A stretch of DNA of 64,000 bases. Origin: Morchella semilibera (taxonomy: Eukaryota > Ascomycota > Pezizomycetes > Pezizales > Morchellaceae). The translations under genes and the position numbers were made by a program. The notes under the pieces are model-generated. The model saw only the letters and a program-made list of their open reading frames with translations. It did not search any database and was not told the origin of the DNA. The DNA lies in the NCBI GenBank assembly GCA_009192285.1, contig WBVU01000012.1:1364001-1428000 (forward strand). The letters run 5' to 3'. Position 1 is the first letter of the stretch, and each line of letters starts with the position of its first letter. Positions 48,477-61,051 of this stretch are shown one piece after another.

Positions 48477-50512
48477 CTACAACTGTCCCTTAATATCAAC
48501 CTTCTTAAATGCGGACTTCTTTAACTCTTCGAATATCGAAAGCGCTTTAGATGTTTGGAAACGAATCGTCCTGGGCACACCCTTATCATCCGACTTCTGT
48601 TCGATCAAGTCCTGGGCGCCGCTATCGCATAGAAACTGCACGCACTCGGTATCGCTCTCAAAGCCGAGTTCTTCAGTCAGAAATCTAATATCAATATCGG
48701 GTCGGTAACTCCACGAAGCGAAAGGATAAATCGCAATCAACACCACGTCAGCAGTCTAAACATTGTGTAAGGGCTGGATATCATGTCTCACGCTTTACAG
48801 ATAGTGCACATAGCAGACATTCTTTCACGGGCAATAAATGAGTCCATAAGGTATCCCCCCATCTTGGGTGCTTCCAAATAGAGCTTAAAAAACCTGTGGA
48901 AATTACCGGCCGCAAGAACAGAGCGTACTTGCAAGGCATGCTGAACAGATTTATCTTGTTTGTCTACAGGGGTTAGGTTCGCTAGAAGATCGTTCATGTC
49001 GGCTCGGTTGCATGTGTGAAGGAGATAGAGAATACGATACGCCTTGAATTCTTCTTCGTGGCCTTTGAATCCTTCGCCATATAGCGAATAGAGCTGAGTC
49101 TGGCACTGATTATACTCACCCAAGTCGCCCTAAACAAGATGTCAGTGACAAAGAATATCAGGGCAAAATACATCTAGCTCACTTTCTCTAGCGCTATCCG
49201 CGCGTGTATTTCGTAAACCAAAACTGTGAAATCCGTCTTGATATGCTGAACTGTTAGGTCTTGACGAAGGGACTTGAACTGATCGCAAATATAAGAGTAG
49301 TTTGACTCAGTCCTCCACTTCTTCTTTAGTAGTTCGAGTGTCTTCTCCAAAACATGTAGAGGCCGCACTTGTGTGGGGTCTGGAGCTGATGTAAGTCGAA
49401 AGTATTGTTTCTCAAGCTTCTCGCAAGTCCCAACCAAGATTTTGCCATTATCAATAGGGGTTGATGGATGTGGTGACTGGGGGGAAACACGATTATTACT
49501 GTCCTCGAACCGTTTTGCACGTTTTTCTTTGTCACGTTGGCTCATTTTATCTGCCGCAGAGGAATACTGATGAGTATCATGACGAGCGCGCTTGTCAAAT
49601 CTATCATCCGATCTAATAACAAGGGATATTTCATCGCTACTAGCGCTTGAATAAAAGTCAGTACAAATAGGCCAGTAGTGTTGGGTAGGTATGATCTGCC
49701 CAGGCTCTAGTTGCACTTGACTGCTCACCTTTTTCGTTTTTTACCTCCGAGCTCAAAGTTCATCACGTTGTTATATTTGGGCGGCGGAGAGTATCTCCCT
49801 GATGCACCCAACCCTGGTGGAGAGCGCATATATTTGGGCGGCGGAGAGTATCCCCCTGATGTATCCAATTTTGGTGGAGAGCGCAGACTATTATTGAGTT
49901 CCTGCATAGTTATGGCCGAATTTTCCTTATCTACCTTGTCTTTCTTTTCCTGGGCTTTCTTGAGCGCCAGAACATGTTGAGGTAATGGCATATCATCCCA
50001 TTCTAGAGTCCATACAACTTTCTGATTGAACGCGTCCGTGATAATTCTTTTAAGCTCCACTTCTACTTCTGACTTGGACTCTGGCGGGCAGTCTTCGAAG
50101 GTTCGAGCGACATACTGTTTTAGCTTATCGGGGAAAGTAGTCTTCTGTCCTGATGGTGTTGTTGACTCTGTAGGAGCCTGTGTCTGTGTTTGCGTTGACT
50201 ATGGAGGAAGCTCGAATCAGAAAGGGCTCTTCATCATTCGCTACATGGAGCTCACGATAGCGGGACGGAGTATTTACCTGGCCATATGAATAACCTTGTC
50301 GAGTACCAGAAGAAAGTGTCTTGCGGGCGTTTACCTGGGTGTATGCACCATTACCTGTATCGCAACACACCCATATCAAAAACACTGCTTCACGCACACA
50401 AGACGCGGGGGGGGGGGGCAGAAGCTAAGGCGGGGGAACGAGCCAGGGTGGACTCACGATTGTTTCCATTAGTGTAGCTAGAGCCGCCGGACCTCCATGG
50501 TGGTGCAGACAT
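48477..50512 (-). CDS. THP3: Thp3/LENG8-like SAC3-domain protein
   Basis: Six exons join in phase: 50512-50458, 50354-50278, 50198-49729, 49612-49183, 49129-48792 and 48708-48477, giving 533 residues. The N-terminus is Ser/Thr/Gln-rich. The middle carries [26 protein letters not shown] and a basic run GGKKRKR. The SAC3/GANP-type region follows: [52 protein letters not shown], then [11 protein letters not shown] and [19 protein letters not shown] at the start of the winged-helix end. Yeast Thp3 acts with Csn12 in transcription elongation and splicing. The last intron was chosen so that ICKA joins YRPD, which matches family spacing. Intron 1 contains a G-run. A 57-bp in-frame duplication sits at 49774-49887. 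Confidence 0.92.
49774..49887 (-). repeat. 57-bp in-frame tandem duplication within THP3
   Basis: Two copies (49774-49830 and 49831-49887) encode repeated RSPP...SG-YSPPPKY units of 19 residues in the disordered linker. They differ at several positions. Confidence 0.75.
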
Positions 50513-51617
50513 GATTGATGTTGGTTAGAACTGATGTTATTAAACGATAAGGTAATACTCGTGTCCTCAAGTAAATGGGAGTAAAGTTAAACTGTAGAGG
50601 AGTAGATTAGTTGACACAAGATATTGATGATATTGTTAATGACAAAAAAACTTTGGGATGGGGTTTAAAGCGCGAAGGGTTGAGATATTTTTTTGAGGGG
50701 GGAGAAAGAACAGTGGAGGAGGTTGGAGCGGAGGTGACTTGTAAAATCCCTGTAATCTTTACTCGGGTGGGTAACTGGCTGATTAAGACTACCACCTTCA
50801 CGGCGCCAGTGATATGCAGAATCGTACATAAACCGATCGCTCTGCAGAAGCACTTTTGAAGATCAGATGGAAAACATTAACTCAAGTTTGCCGGTGTGAA
50901 TTTGAACCTTCGTGCAAGTTTGGCAATTTAGATCTGGCTTGTGGTATCGTAGTAGTACATGTAAGTAAGTATAGTACATGTATCTGCCACAGTATAATCT
51001 ACATGTAGCTCCGTTGCCCTCACGTGACTCTTGGACATGTACACAAATAACCCAGAAATAGATTATACTGTAACCGATATGTTACGTTGAGTAACAGTTC
51101 CTATCTTTTGAAGACTTCTAAATATTTTCTGTACATTTGTAATTATACACACCCGAAAGTATCATTCGTGAAGCTAATAAAAATTTTAAAAATACAAAGT
51201 TACCCGGCATTCATAAATTCATGTCCCGAGGTTGTCACGGCGCCGAGGGCAAGCCATGGAGTACATACATGTATCTTAGCTAAGGAGATCCATCCCCCAA
51301 ATTTAAGCCTGAATTAATCAAATAAAGAATTCTGCCCACTTGACGTAATTGCATTTGTGCATTCAATTACCCAAGCTAGTTAAATATACCCATAAAGTAT
51401 TAGTAAAGACACGCAAAGGGACTGTGTTGGCGTGACTTGGGCCGAGGCTCACTCGCTCGTGCAGGCCGACTTTCACGTTCACAGAGCTTGCTCCATAAAG
51501 CCATGCTTCCCCACAAAGCTACCTGGCCCTCCCACCAGGACAGGTTCTCATTCTCGGCCTTGATATTCCACTCTATTATCCACCTTCAACCATCAACTCT
51601 TCAGAAATATATTTGCC
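50513..51617. promoter_or_regulatory. Divergent intergenic region, THP3 and nitronate monooxygenase
   Basis: This 1.1-kb spacer drives two outward-facing genes. It contains four TACATGTA palindromes (50956, 50975, 51000 and 51266) and a CACGTGA E-box-like site near 51021. Which promoter each belongs to cannot be told from sequence. Confidence 0.4.
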
Positions 51618-52868
51618 ATGGCTCCTCGTAAGTTTCCTATTCTAGCTGCCAGCCAAAGTGACTGTAACGGAGCTAACCGTTGCTCTACCAGAAATTCAAA
51701 CCGAGCTCACCAGGCTCTTTAAGATTGATCACCCCGTAATGCTCGCTGGTATGAACGTTGCCGCTGGCCCCAAACTTGCTGCTGCCGTCACCAATGCTGG
51801 AGGTCTTGGTGTTATTGGTGGCGTTGGCTATACTCCAGAGATGCTTCGGGAGCAGATCGCGGAGCTCAAGTCTTTTCTGAACGACAAAAAGGCACCTTTC
51901 GGTGTAGATCTTTTGTTGCCACAAGTCGGTGGCGGTGCCAGGGCCACCAACTACGACTACACCAAGGGAAAGCTTAATGAGCTGATTGATGTTGTCATTG
52001 AGAGCGGTGCGGCTTTGTTCGTAAGTGCTGTTGGCATTCCCCCGAAACACGTTGTGGAACGGCTGCACAAGGCTGGTATTCCATACATGAAGTAAGTAGA
52101 ACCCCTCCTCATTCAAAGCCTTAACAACCTATGATACTGACATGAAAAAGTATGATTGGGCACCCAAAACATGTTGCAAAAGCTATTTCCGCTGGAGCCG
52201 ACATCATTTGTGCCCAGGGTGGTGAGGGCGGCGGTCACACCGGTGACGTCCCTACTTCAGTCTTGATCCCTACTGTTGTTGAGCTCTGTAAGAACACAAA
52301 GTCATCACTCACTGGTAAGCCAGTTACCGTTGTCGCCGCCGGAGGTATCTTCAATGGCAAGTCGCTTGCTGCTGCTTTGATGATGGGTGCCCAGGCCGTT
52401 TGGGTTGGTACAAGATTCATCCTTGCCGAGGAAGCGGGTGCGCCTAAAGCCCACCAGGAGGCTGTACGAACTGCTGGCTTCGAGGACACAGTTAGGACCA
52501 TTATCTTCACTGTAAGTTTACCTTGATACCGAGATTTCCCTCCGAAAGTGCGGCAATTGACATACTTATAGGGTCGCCCTCTCCGAGTACGCAAGAACGC
52601 GTACATCAGCAACTGGGAGGAGAACAGGAAGGAGGAGATTAAAACACTTACATCAAAGGGTGTTATTCCTGTAGAGTACGATATTGAAGAGCTCGACAAG
52701 GCAGACAAACTTGACGACGAGACTATGGACAATGCTAGGCCATGGTTGATGGGCAAGGTCGCTGCTGTCGTCAACGACAAGAAGCCGGCGAAGGAAATTG
52801 TTGAAGAAATGGTTTCCGAGGCAGTTGTAATGCTGAAGCAGGGCGAGAAGATGCTTGCGAAGTTGTAA
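51618..52868 (+). CDS. Nitronate monooxygenase (2-nitropropane dioxygenase family)
   Basis: Four exons, 51618-51627, 51692-52091, 52151-52511 and 52572-52868, give 355 residues; the first exon is only 10 nt. The protein is a TIM-barrel flavoenzyme that oxidises alkyl nitronates using FMN. Landmarks: HPVMLAGMNVAAGPKLAAAV at the N-terminus, NAGGLGVIGG, the FMN-contact motif ICAQGGEGGGHTGD with the family's catalytic-type His, VVAAGGIFNGKSLAAAL, and GAQAVWVGTRFILAEEA at the phosphate site. The order and length match fungal family members. The C-terminal third is helical (EEIVEEMVSEAVVMLKQGEK-like). The role is likely detoxification of nitronates such as propionate-3-nitronate, inferred from the family. 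Confidence 0.97.
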
Positions 52869-54377
52869 ATATGTTTTGGGGCTTTAGCTAAAAAAGCATG
52901 CGTTTTTATGGTGTAATGTATCATTTTTGTTCTGTTCCGTTTTTGTGATATATCAGAGGCCATCCGTACATCCTAGATTGATCTATCCTACCACGAGACC
53001 TCTAAAGTTATCCTGAACTTGACCTGTTCTTGGAGCGGGGAATAGAAAAGCAGCAATCAATGGGCATATTTTATTACCACTTACCGTGCGACCAAAGAGG
53101 CTGCTGGAGTATATCATTAAACAATAGAGGTCCTATTAGGCCTTCTAAAGATCGAGTGATATTGTATGATTGGCTGTAGTCAACAATATGGTTATCGCTC
53201 TAGATGGCTGTAATAATTTCCTTATTGGGGTGGCCTTACTTGTATCAAAGTGGTTTTTGATTGGCCTGGCCTAACCCTTCTGATAGCCTTCCATAACAAT
53301 GTCTTGCAGACTGCGGGAACTCCCGGCTGCGAAAGTCAAGTATGTATACTATATCAAGGGTAAGTGAGTAGGACATAGCAACGTAAACCGCACCGCCGCG
53401 TTCTACTCACCTACCCTTAACACCGGAGTACACTGTCGAATACTTTTTTCTTTTTCATGCGATAGCGATCTACTCGACGTCGAGATTTGGTGGGTGACTC
53501 CTCATATATCAGGCGTTGTAAGGCATTCGCGAACAACCCCTGCGACCAAAACTAGAAGAGGTTAATTGGTGTGGTCAAGTGTCGGAGGAGATGTTCCGTT
53601 TCTACGTGCTAAAATTATTAACACACCACGTTGCTAATTTTTACACTTATAATATGCATTGTACACTGTATTAGGTGTTAATTAAGTCCTAAGAAATCTT
53701 GGCAGCAACCCCTCGGGACGTAATTAATGTTGTCGGTCCGAGTTGTATCCTACCGTAAGCCCTCAAAAGAAAGAACCTAAGCCGTCTGATTGGTTGGTTT
53801 GCCTCTTGCCATCACCTATCGCCCATAACTTTTGCGCATCCATCGTATGTCGATCGCTATCGCTGTAGATAGTCAAGTTTGATTTGAGTGCCAAGACAGG
53901 AACCAAGAGGTCTTTTTTTGGATCGAGCCATAGCTGTTTGAACTCTATTCGCACTTGCAGCTGCTTAATCCTACGGATCGATTAAGTTGGTCATCCTCGG
54001 GTGTGCTACTTGCCTCTTCTTGGACGGCTGTAGCTTCCCGTTCTTGTTTTTTTTTTTTCTTTCCCCTCGTTCTACTTCTTTGCGCAGTGTCCTTTGGATG
54101 TGCTTGGCATCTCTAGATATTAGCTTAACCTACAAACACCTCCACATTCCCAGCAAATTTGGGAAAAAAGAGCCTCATCTACTCTAATCCCAACCATTCC
54201 AACCACGACCCGAGCCTTCGACCGTCGCTAAGAACTAGGGTAGACATTCCAAACGACCACACGCGCAACCTCCACTCCTACGTTATCTACCTTTCGTGAC
54301 GTATCACGCTAAATAAAAACCTCTATTAAATAGAAGGAATATATATCGAGGCTACAGGTGTCTGTCTGAACACTGCT
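52869..54377. other. Intergenic region
   Basis: No gene is supported. A T-rich run near 54045-54060 and pyrimidine-rich leader sequence precede ADA2. Confidence 0.55.
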
Positions 54378-56140
54378 ATGGGTGTCATCAAGAAGAAGGC
54401 AGCCAACCCCGGCCGAGTAGAGCCTGGTGTGCGATACCATTGCGACTCCTGTAATGGCGACATTACGTTCACAGTGAGTATCTTCACATAACCCCTTAAC
54501 CCTACACACCATGAAGTATATGGTCATGCTGACATGTGACATAGGTTCGAATACGCTGTGCTCACTCGGCATGTACCGACTACGACCTTTGCGTCCCATG
54601 CTTCACCTCCGGCGCACAAACTGGAAATCACAACTGCTCGACGCATCCTTACCAGGTCATCGAACAGCACTCGTACCCGATATTTGTCGAGGGCTGGGGC
54701 GCAGATGAGGAGCTACTACTTTTGGAGGGTGCGGAGACCTATGGGCTTGGGTCCTGGGCCGATGTTGCGGACCATATAGGTGGTGGGCGGGACAAGGAGG
54801 AGGTGAAGCAACATTATTTGGATACATATATCAATTCTTCCCGCTTCCCGTTGCCAGAGAAGTGCGACCCGAATGATACGAGCTTTGCGGATATATCTCG
54901 CGAAGAGTTCCAGGCGCGGAAGAAAAGACGCATCGACGCGCGGAAGAAGGAAGCTGCGGAGAGCACACCTACTGCTCCGAAAAAGAAGCCAACTACATCA
55001 GCCCCTGCCTGCCATGAAATCCAGGGGTACATGCCTGGTCGTATGGAATTTGAGACTGAATGGGACAATGAAGCTGAGATGGCTGTCAAAGACCTGTTCT
55101 TTGAGCCAGGAGAAGGAATCAATCCAATCACAAAGTTGGTGGAGCCAGAAGTGGAGCTAAAGCTTACCGTGATGGATATATATAATAACAAGCTTACCCA
55201 GCGAGGGCAGAGAAAGAGAGTTATGTATGAGCATAATTTATTGGAGTATAGGAAAAACACCGCGATAGAGAAAAAGAAACTCAAAGATGAGAGGGAGCTT
55301 CTGATCCGCGCGAAGCCTTTCGCCAGGATGATGAATAAGAGAGATTTCGATGATTTCTGCGAGGGGCTGGTGAAGGAACAGCAGCTACGCCAGGCCATTA
55401 CTCAGCTTCAGGAATGGCGTCGGATGGGCATTGAGACGCTCGAAGGTGGGCAAAAATATGAAGTTGAGAAGGCGCAACGGGTAGGCTACCTCCTAGAAGG
55501 GACTTCTCGACTGCGTGTTTGGAACCTAACACAACTTGCGAATAGTCTGAGCTACGTAATAAGTTGGCACCTTTAGACCGCGTGTCTCACCGTTACTCAT
55601 CGAAAGCAACACCACCCGTAGAAACACCCCCCATCAATCCTCTTGTACAGCCAAAATGCCCACCTACTTCCGTCCCTTCTGATCTAGCTGCCTCTTCGCC
55701 AACCCCAGCGAATAATATACCCTCATCCCCATCACCATATAATAGTAGCCTGTTTGGCAATAAAAAACCTTCTCGAGGTAGTTTAACTAATAATAATGAC
55801 AGCCTCAATGGAAGAGATGGTGTAGCGCCACTGGCGCTGACTAACGAGAATGCCACCGATCTACATTTACTATCACCCGCAGAGCAGCAACTGTGCAGCA
55901 ATTTGAGGATCTTGCCGAAACCATACCTGGTTATGAAGGAGGTGCTGATGAAGGAAGCGATGAAACATGGCGGAGTGTTAAAGAAGAAAGTTGCCAGGGA
56001 AATCTGCCGGGTAAGTCTTTCGAGTGTTATGGGGTTGGTATAAAATGATGTGCTAACCGGGCTCGGTGCAGATTGACGTAAATAAAGTTTCAAGAATTCA
56101 TGATTTCTTCGTTTCGAGTGGCTGGATCGGCAAGGCCTGA
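54378..56140 (+). CDS. ADA2: SAGA/ADA transcriptional adaptor Ada2
   Basis: Four exons, 54378-54473, 54545-55480, 55546-56010 and 56072-56140, all phase 0, encode 521 residues. A ZZ zinc finger occupies about residues 17-62 ([27 protein letters not shown]). A SANT/Myb domain follows at about 78-125 ([20 protein letters not shown] ... HYLDTYI). The middle segment has [12 protein letters not shown] and MAVKDLFF, typical of Ada2. A SWIRM domain closes the protein at about 430-521 ([20 protein letters not shown] ... VARE, then [15 protein letters not shown]). Ada2 binds and stimulates the Gcn5 acetyltransferase in SAGA. Reading past 55480 without splicing ends after about 30 residues and would lose SWIRM. 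Confidence 0.98.
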
Positions 56141-57830
56141 ACATATTAGAGAAAGAGGCACGGCTACTGCTTCTGCCTCGACACTCTCTTGACTTACATA
56201 CCTCTTCTCATTATCTTACTAACTATATTTGTTGTTGCCCTTCTTTCTCCTTTATTTTCTGTATACACTTCTTTCTTACTTTCCTTTACTTCGTACGCGT
56301 GCAACCACTGTTGGGGAGGCATACTACGTACTTGCGGTTGGGTAGGGGCAAAAACTTGGGAGTATAAGGTTAACTGTTACGGAGGCTTTTTTTTTCTTCT
56401 GTGTTCTTTTTCTTTTTTCTTCTTAGGTACTTATGCAGTTTTGTGCTGGATTCGATTCATCTAGCGATCGAGATATTTTTTGTTTGTATTTAGCAGAGCT
56501 CCTCGTCCCATTTTTTTCATGAATACCATGGCATTTCATTGTTCATGGTGGGGGGTTGGGGAAATTACATGTAGTTAAAGGCTAATCTTAGGAGGATGGC
56601 TAGTGACTAAGGCATGGGAATGTTAATATTTGATTATGCATTGTCTCGTAGTGTAAACCCTGTTCCACATTAACCTTTACATCTTTTTAATATAACTACA
56701 AGTATATGTCCCACACTAGGACTCCAATCATCTTGTCATGCCCTGGTTTTGCCTGCATGCTCTCCTAGCTTTATCCTCCCAGGTGGTAGGGCTGAGTGGC
56801 CTTCTGGAAGGCTGGATTACAATCTTACAAAACCTATCTCTAGAATTTATGGAATTTATAGATATATGAGACCAAGGGTGGGCTCTCAGTACCCGCAGCA
56901 CTATCTTAAGACCGATGCACTTTGGCCCAAAGAGCTATCCCCCCATTAGTCAACTAAGAGTAGAAGTTTGCCCTTCTCGGGCAGACCCTACCAACGGCAG
57001 ATCAGTGCGGATTTACGTTATTCAATATTGTTATTCCGGTCTACAAATACCATCTTGTTAGCATCCTCTCACTTCGTATAAAAGTTATGATAAGGATACA
57101 TATTTTTAGTCCCGATCGTATCCTTATAGCAAGAGTGTACCTACTGTAGATGTCAATGGTCGCACCTCACCACTGGTTGGTGGGTGCGGCCGCGGAGAAA
57201 GCCAATGAGGCGTTCCATAACTTGTGTTTGGTCCAGCCTCTTGTAAATAATTTTTTTGAAAATGAGGACGCGCTCGAAGAACTTATTTAAGGAAATGAGC
57301 TATCAAAAGCACTGCCTTATCTATGACGGCAGAAGAGTATTTGTCGATACCGCTTGGCTCTCCTTTACCAACTAACACGATTGGATGTTCGCGAGTGATC
57401 GCCTGTGTCGCATGTAGGAAATATGATCTTCTGGATCCATGCAAGTAATAACGGCTCCACTCCACCGTCATCGATCCCGGAAAAACAGCGATTCAGCACT
57501 CAGATCCAAAATCAAAGCTGCAGACTTTTCCCCCCCCTCCTCTTCCCCACTTTGTGGTTTCTTGCCTTGTTTGACCAAGTTTAGAATCCGTCCGACGCAT
57601 AACCAAGCGAAATAAGTGATTGTGGTGACTTCTTGGCGAATTTTCTTTACGAGAGGATGCAACTTGTACCTATCGGATCGCAGGTGTTATTCCTTTTTAC
57701 CCTACGGTGCAGTTCCCCCGCCCGCGTCGGATCTATTAAAAAGCTGGGAGAGGAACGCGGGCGATAAATTGAAGCACATAAACATACATCCCCATCGATT
57801 AAACTCCACGAAATCAAAAGTTTGGAAGAA
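56141..57830. other. Intergenic region
   Basis: No gene is supported. Contains TACATGTA at 56566-56573 and T-rich sequence downstream of ADA2. Confidence 0.55.
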
Positions 57831-58524
57831 ATGACTGTCTCTATCTCTACCAGTGATACTGAGCACAAGGACTCGTATGTTTACCACGTTATCCGAGAAA
57901 CCGCAGATATTCTGTACGACTATGGCGATAGCGACATCAGGGGAACTTACAGAACACTTGAGGAGGCCAACGAGGCCGCAAAGAGGGATTTGTTCGGGGG
58001 GGATGAATACAAGAAGGCTGATATAGAGGATTACTCGGAGTCTACAAAACACGATGGGACGATTCTTATAAACGCCGGGTACATTGCATGCAGGTTCTAG
58101 GCTTAGCGCTTTATCATTTACTAATTTTTCTATTGTGTATAGAACCGGGGAAGTCGACTTCACTGTTAAAGTTGTGTGCCGAAGCATACCATCAGACCTG
58201 AACTCTCCCGATAGAGTTGTGTATATCGTTAACCGGACGGAGACAACAACATCCAAGACAGCTTCATCCGGCGGGGCGGTAACGGAGAGGATATCGAAAA
58301 CAGTTGGGATCTACCAGAAAGAAGACAGTGCAAACGAAGCCGCCGAAAGAGAGCTACGGAAAGCAGCTGGCATTAAGTCATGGAGAGACCGGAGAAAGTT
58401 TAAGGGTGTGTTTAGGGAGGAGTACGACTTGGAAGGGCTATTTGAGGGGGCTGCAACTATTAAAAATGTAGGTGCTGGCGATAAGGGGATTACTGTGGTG
58501 GTTGAACGGAGGATATTGGAATAG
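57831..58524 (+). CDS. Uncharacterised duplicated-domain protein, paralogue of 10320-11213
   Basis: Two exons, 57831-58078 and 58143-58524, give 209 residues. The 64-nt intron has a GTACAT donor and a clear TTACTAAT branch site; the junction is phase 2. Repeat 1: YVYHVIRETADI ... RTLEEANEAAKRDLF ... DGTILINAG. Repeat 2: VYIVNRTETTTS ... VGIYQKEDSANEAAEREL, then YDLEGLFEGAATI, and a final Val-rich strand GITVVVERRIL. The paired (E/S)ANEAA helices show an internal duplication. The 10.3-kb gene has the same architecture and intron position. No named domain is recognised. The lack of a signal peptide or membrane segment suggests a cytosolic or nuclear protein. Start: first ATG after an in-frame TTG. 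Confidence 0.72.
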
Positions 58525-59777
58525 GTTCGGCTTGAAGAGCGTATTGGCGTTCACTTATATCTTGGCCCTTGCTTCCCCTTTTCTCTCGGCAGATAAAATA
58601 TTCCATACCAAAAAGATATCCTATAGGTACAATTCTTAATGCTATCTTCATGCCACGTTATTTATTTGGGGTCATTTTCATGCTTTGTGCAATTAAAGGG
58701 ATATCTCGAGCTTCAACCCACTTCTAGTGAAAGCTATTTGTGCGTAGTCGTTTCCCAGCATACTTAAGCAGCCCTCAAAGGGCCTATAAAGTAGAAAAAT
58801 AGGAAAGGGAACAAATTATACAGAGTTTGGTTATTTGAGACCCGTATATTTATTGCCGGGAACCAACCAACTCCGCATGCATAACCTCAAGAGGAATACC
58901 AATCGATTGTTGTTGTTCTGTGTCAAGAATTACAAATTCAAGTACTACAGGGGCGCTCAATTCAATGTAACTTATAATCTACTACAAGTTCAGGCTTTGC
59001 TCGGGCTACATTGTAGTTGACATTGCGAGTGATAACCGGTGACCCAAATTATTCACAGAAAGGAGCATTATATTTTCTGAGTTGAACTGAAGCTCCCTTT
59101 CATATTTGTTTTCAATCCTTCGGCATTTAATAGTAATAGAGCATTGTCGTAGGAAACGGTAAGCTAATTCGCGGGACGTAAAGTAGATATGACTTTATAG
59201 CGCTATGATAGTAAGATTTTGCGCTTAGGCCATAGCTCACTTTCGCCCCAAGACTGGAACACGCTCTGAACTGTGCCTTGAGTACTATAGTTTATACTAT
59301 GGTTTCTTCGTAAGAGATCTGTTGGTAAAGTTTTGGGGCATTTGGTTTAGTTGAAGGCAGCAATCATCAGAGGGTGTAAAGAACGTAGGATAGACTCATG
59401 GATCAGCAATTATTTGCTGTGTCCCCTTGGCCTGGAAATTTTAAGCTTTGGGAAATCAGTCTCGCTTGTGTTGTTTAGGGGCCTAGTTTAGTTAGTGTGT
59501 TAAAACAAAAAAGGCATCGCCTCTGTATTGAATCTATCCTAGGCCAGATCTCCCTGGGTGCTGGAAAATGCAGGCTCTACCAGGCGCGCATCCACCTTCA
59601 CTTTGGTAATGCAGTAGGTACTATGCACTTCTACATAGATGGCAATCGAAGCCTGAATGCGCTAAAGAATTGCATGCAAAGGAATTTTTAATTGAAAAAG
59701 ATGTGTTTGTCAATTACCACGCAATGAGTCAGAGACTGGTATCGCTTCCCTTGGTTACAAGCACACCAGTACTCCGT
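58525..59777. other. Intergenic region
   Basis: AT-rich with no supportable gene; the flanking genes converge here. Confidence 0.55.
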
Positions 59778-60453
59778 CTAGGACATCTGCACATTTGAGA
59801 AGTCCATTTCTATCCACCATGACACGATTAATGAGGAACCGGAGCATAACGGATTCAGAGAAGACAAAACCTACCGGGATGCTGCTCCTGAAACTTCTTC
59901 AACATGTCGGCCTTTTTCTGCTCGTCGCTTGTCGGCTTGCCCATCTCCTTCTGTCTCTGGTCATACATCATCTTCTCTACCATGGCCCTTGTCTCGCCGT
60001 CCAGATCGCTCAGGTTAGAATTCTCGGGCGTGATCTTCGTCGTGTCTATCTTGGGGTGGTGGGTGAGTACGTGTTCCCACCACTCCATCTTGTTGACCTT
60101 CTCGAGCTGGATCGAGACAGACTTCTGGTCCTCTAGTGACCAGGTGCACTCGTCGGTTGTAACACGCTTAGGGAAAGTACCCTAGACGAAACTCGTTATC
60201 ATTGAGCTAGCGGGGGGTGAAGCAGTATAGTAGATACCTCCATGATGGGTTCCTGGCCCTTCAGCCCGACTTTGATAGAGGTGGACTTGATCTCAACGAC
60301 GAGATCACGAGCTCTGGTTCCCGGGGGAACAGGTACAGAGATATCGACTTCCTGAATTGTCTGAGTCCACTTGTAGGGCAGGGCGGCCTGCTCGGCAGCT
60401 TCCTTTGCGGCAGTAGCCTTGTCGGCATCGGTGAGAGCGTCGGGAGAGGACAT
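59778..60453 (-). CDS. nudC: Nuclear movement protein NudC (CS domain)
   Basis: Three exons, 60453-60238, 60181-59875 and 59809-59778, give 184 residues. The tiny last exon supplies [10 protein letters not shown], the conserved end of the family, so the unspliced stop is not the true end. The CS domain spans about residues 26-115 ([54 protein letters not shown]). A helical tail ([20 protein letters not shown]) follows. NudC is a chaperone-like partner of LIS1/dynein needed for nuclear migration in hyphae. It diverges from RAD4 across 598 bp. Confidence 0.96.
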
Positions 60454-61051
60454 TTTAGAGTATATCGTGGGTATTTGTTTGGTTTGCGATGTTTAAAGTC
60501 GCGCGTATTTCACCTCTTAGTGGGGCATGTTCTAGATGATTCGTCAACCCCGCTACGGCGGCTGCGTACCTTGAAATTTAGTCTTGGCAAAACACTAAAG
60601 TAAAGGACAAATTGAGATTAAATGTAGATACTTGTACCCCAATAAAGATATAAGTAACTTTGGACTCATCCTGATCATATATATTGACCTTGAGTTCCTC
60701 CCACTGGGTGGACCATACGAGTGATACGTGGTGAGTGGGTCGTGCCTGCCAAGACAATTGATTGACGTAACGAAGTCACGTGCCTCATTTGTCACGTCTC
60801 CCCGTCGTGAGCTCATTGAGAGGTTGGACCGCATCATACAAGCACCGGAGAGGCGATACAGTTCATTGTTTCTATGAGTATACACCTGGGAACGAAATAT
60901 AGTATCCCTGAAGCTCCGTCATCCCATAAAAGCAGTTTTTGGCCGCATAAATATTCCCTGGCCCGAGCACGCACCCTGTTAGAGCCTACGGCACGTATAT
61001 ATGGCCCAATAGCTAATAGGTGCGTCAAAATCAAAGTTCAAACTGTACAAG
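60454..61051. promoter_or_regulatory. Divergent spacer, nudC and RAD4
   Basis: A 598-bp region between two outward-facing genes. No gene is supported. Individual promoter elements cannot be assigned. Confidence 0.4.

Noticed and set aside
60710-60735. 13-base match to the region near 6090 (ATACGAGTGATAC)
   Set aside because: A match of this length is expected by chance in a 64-kb self-comparison.
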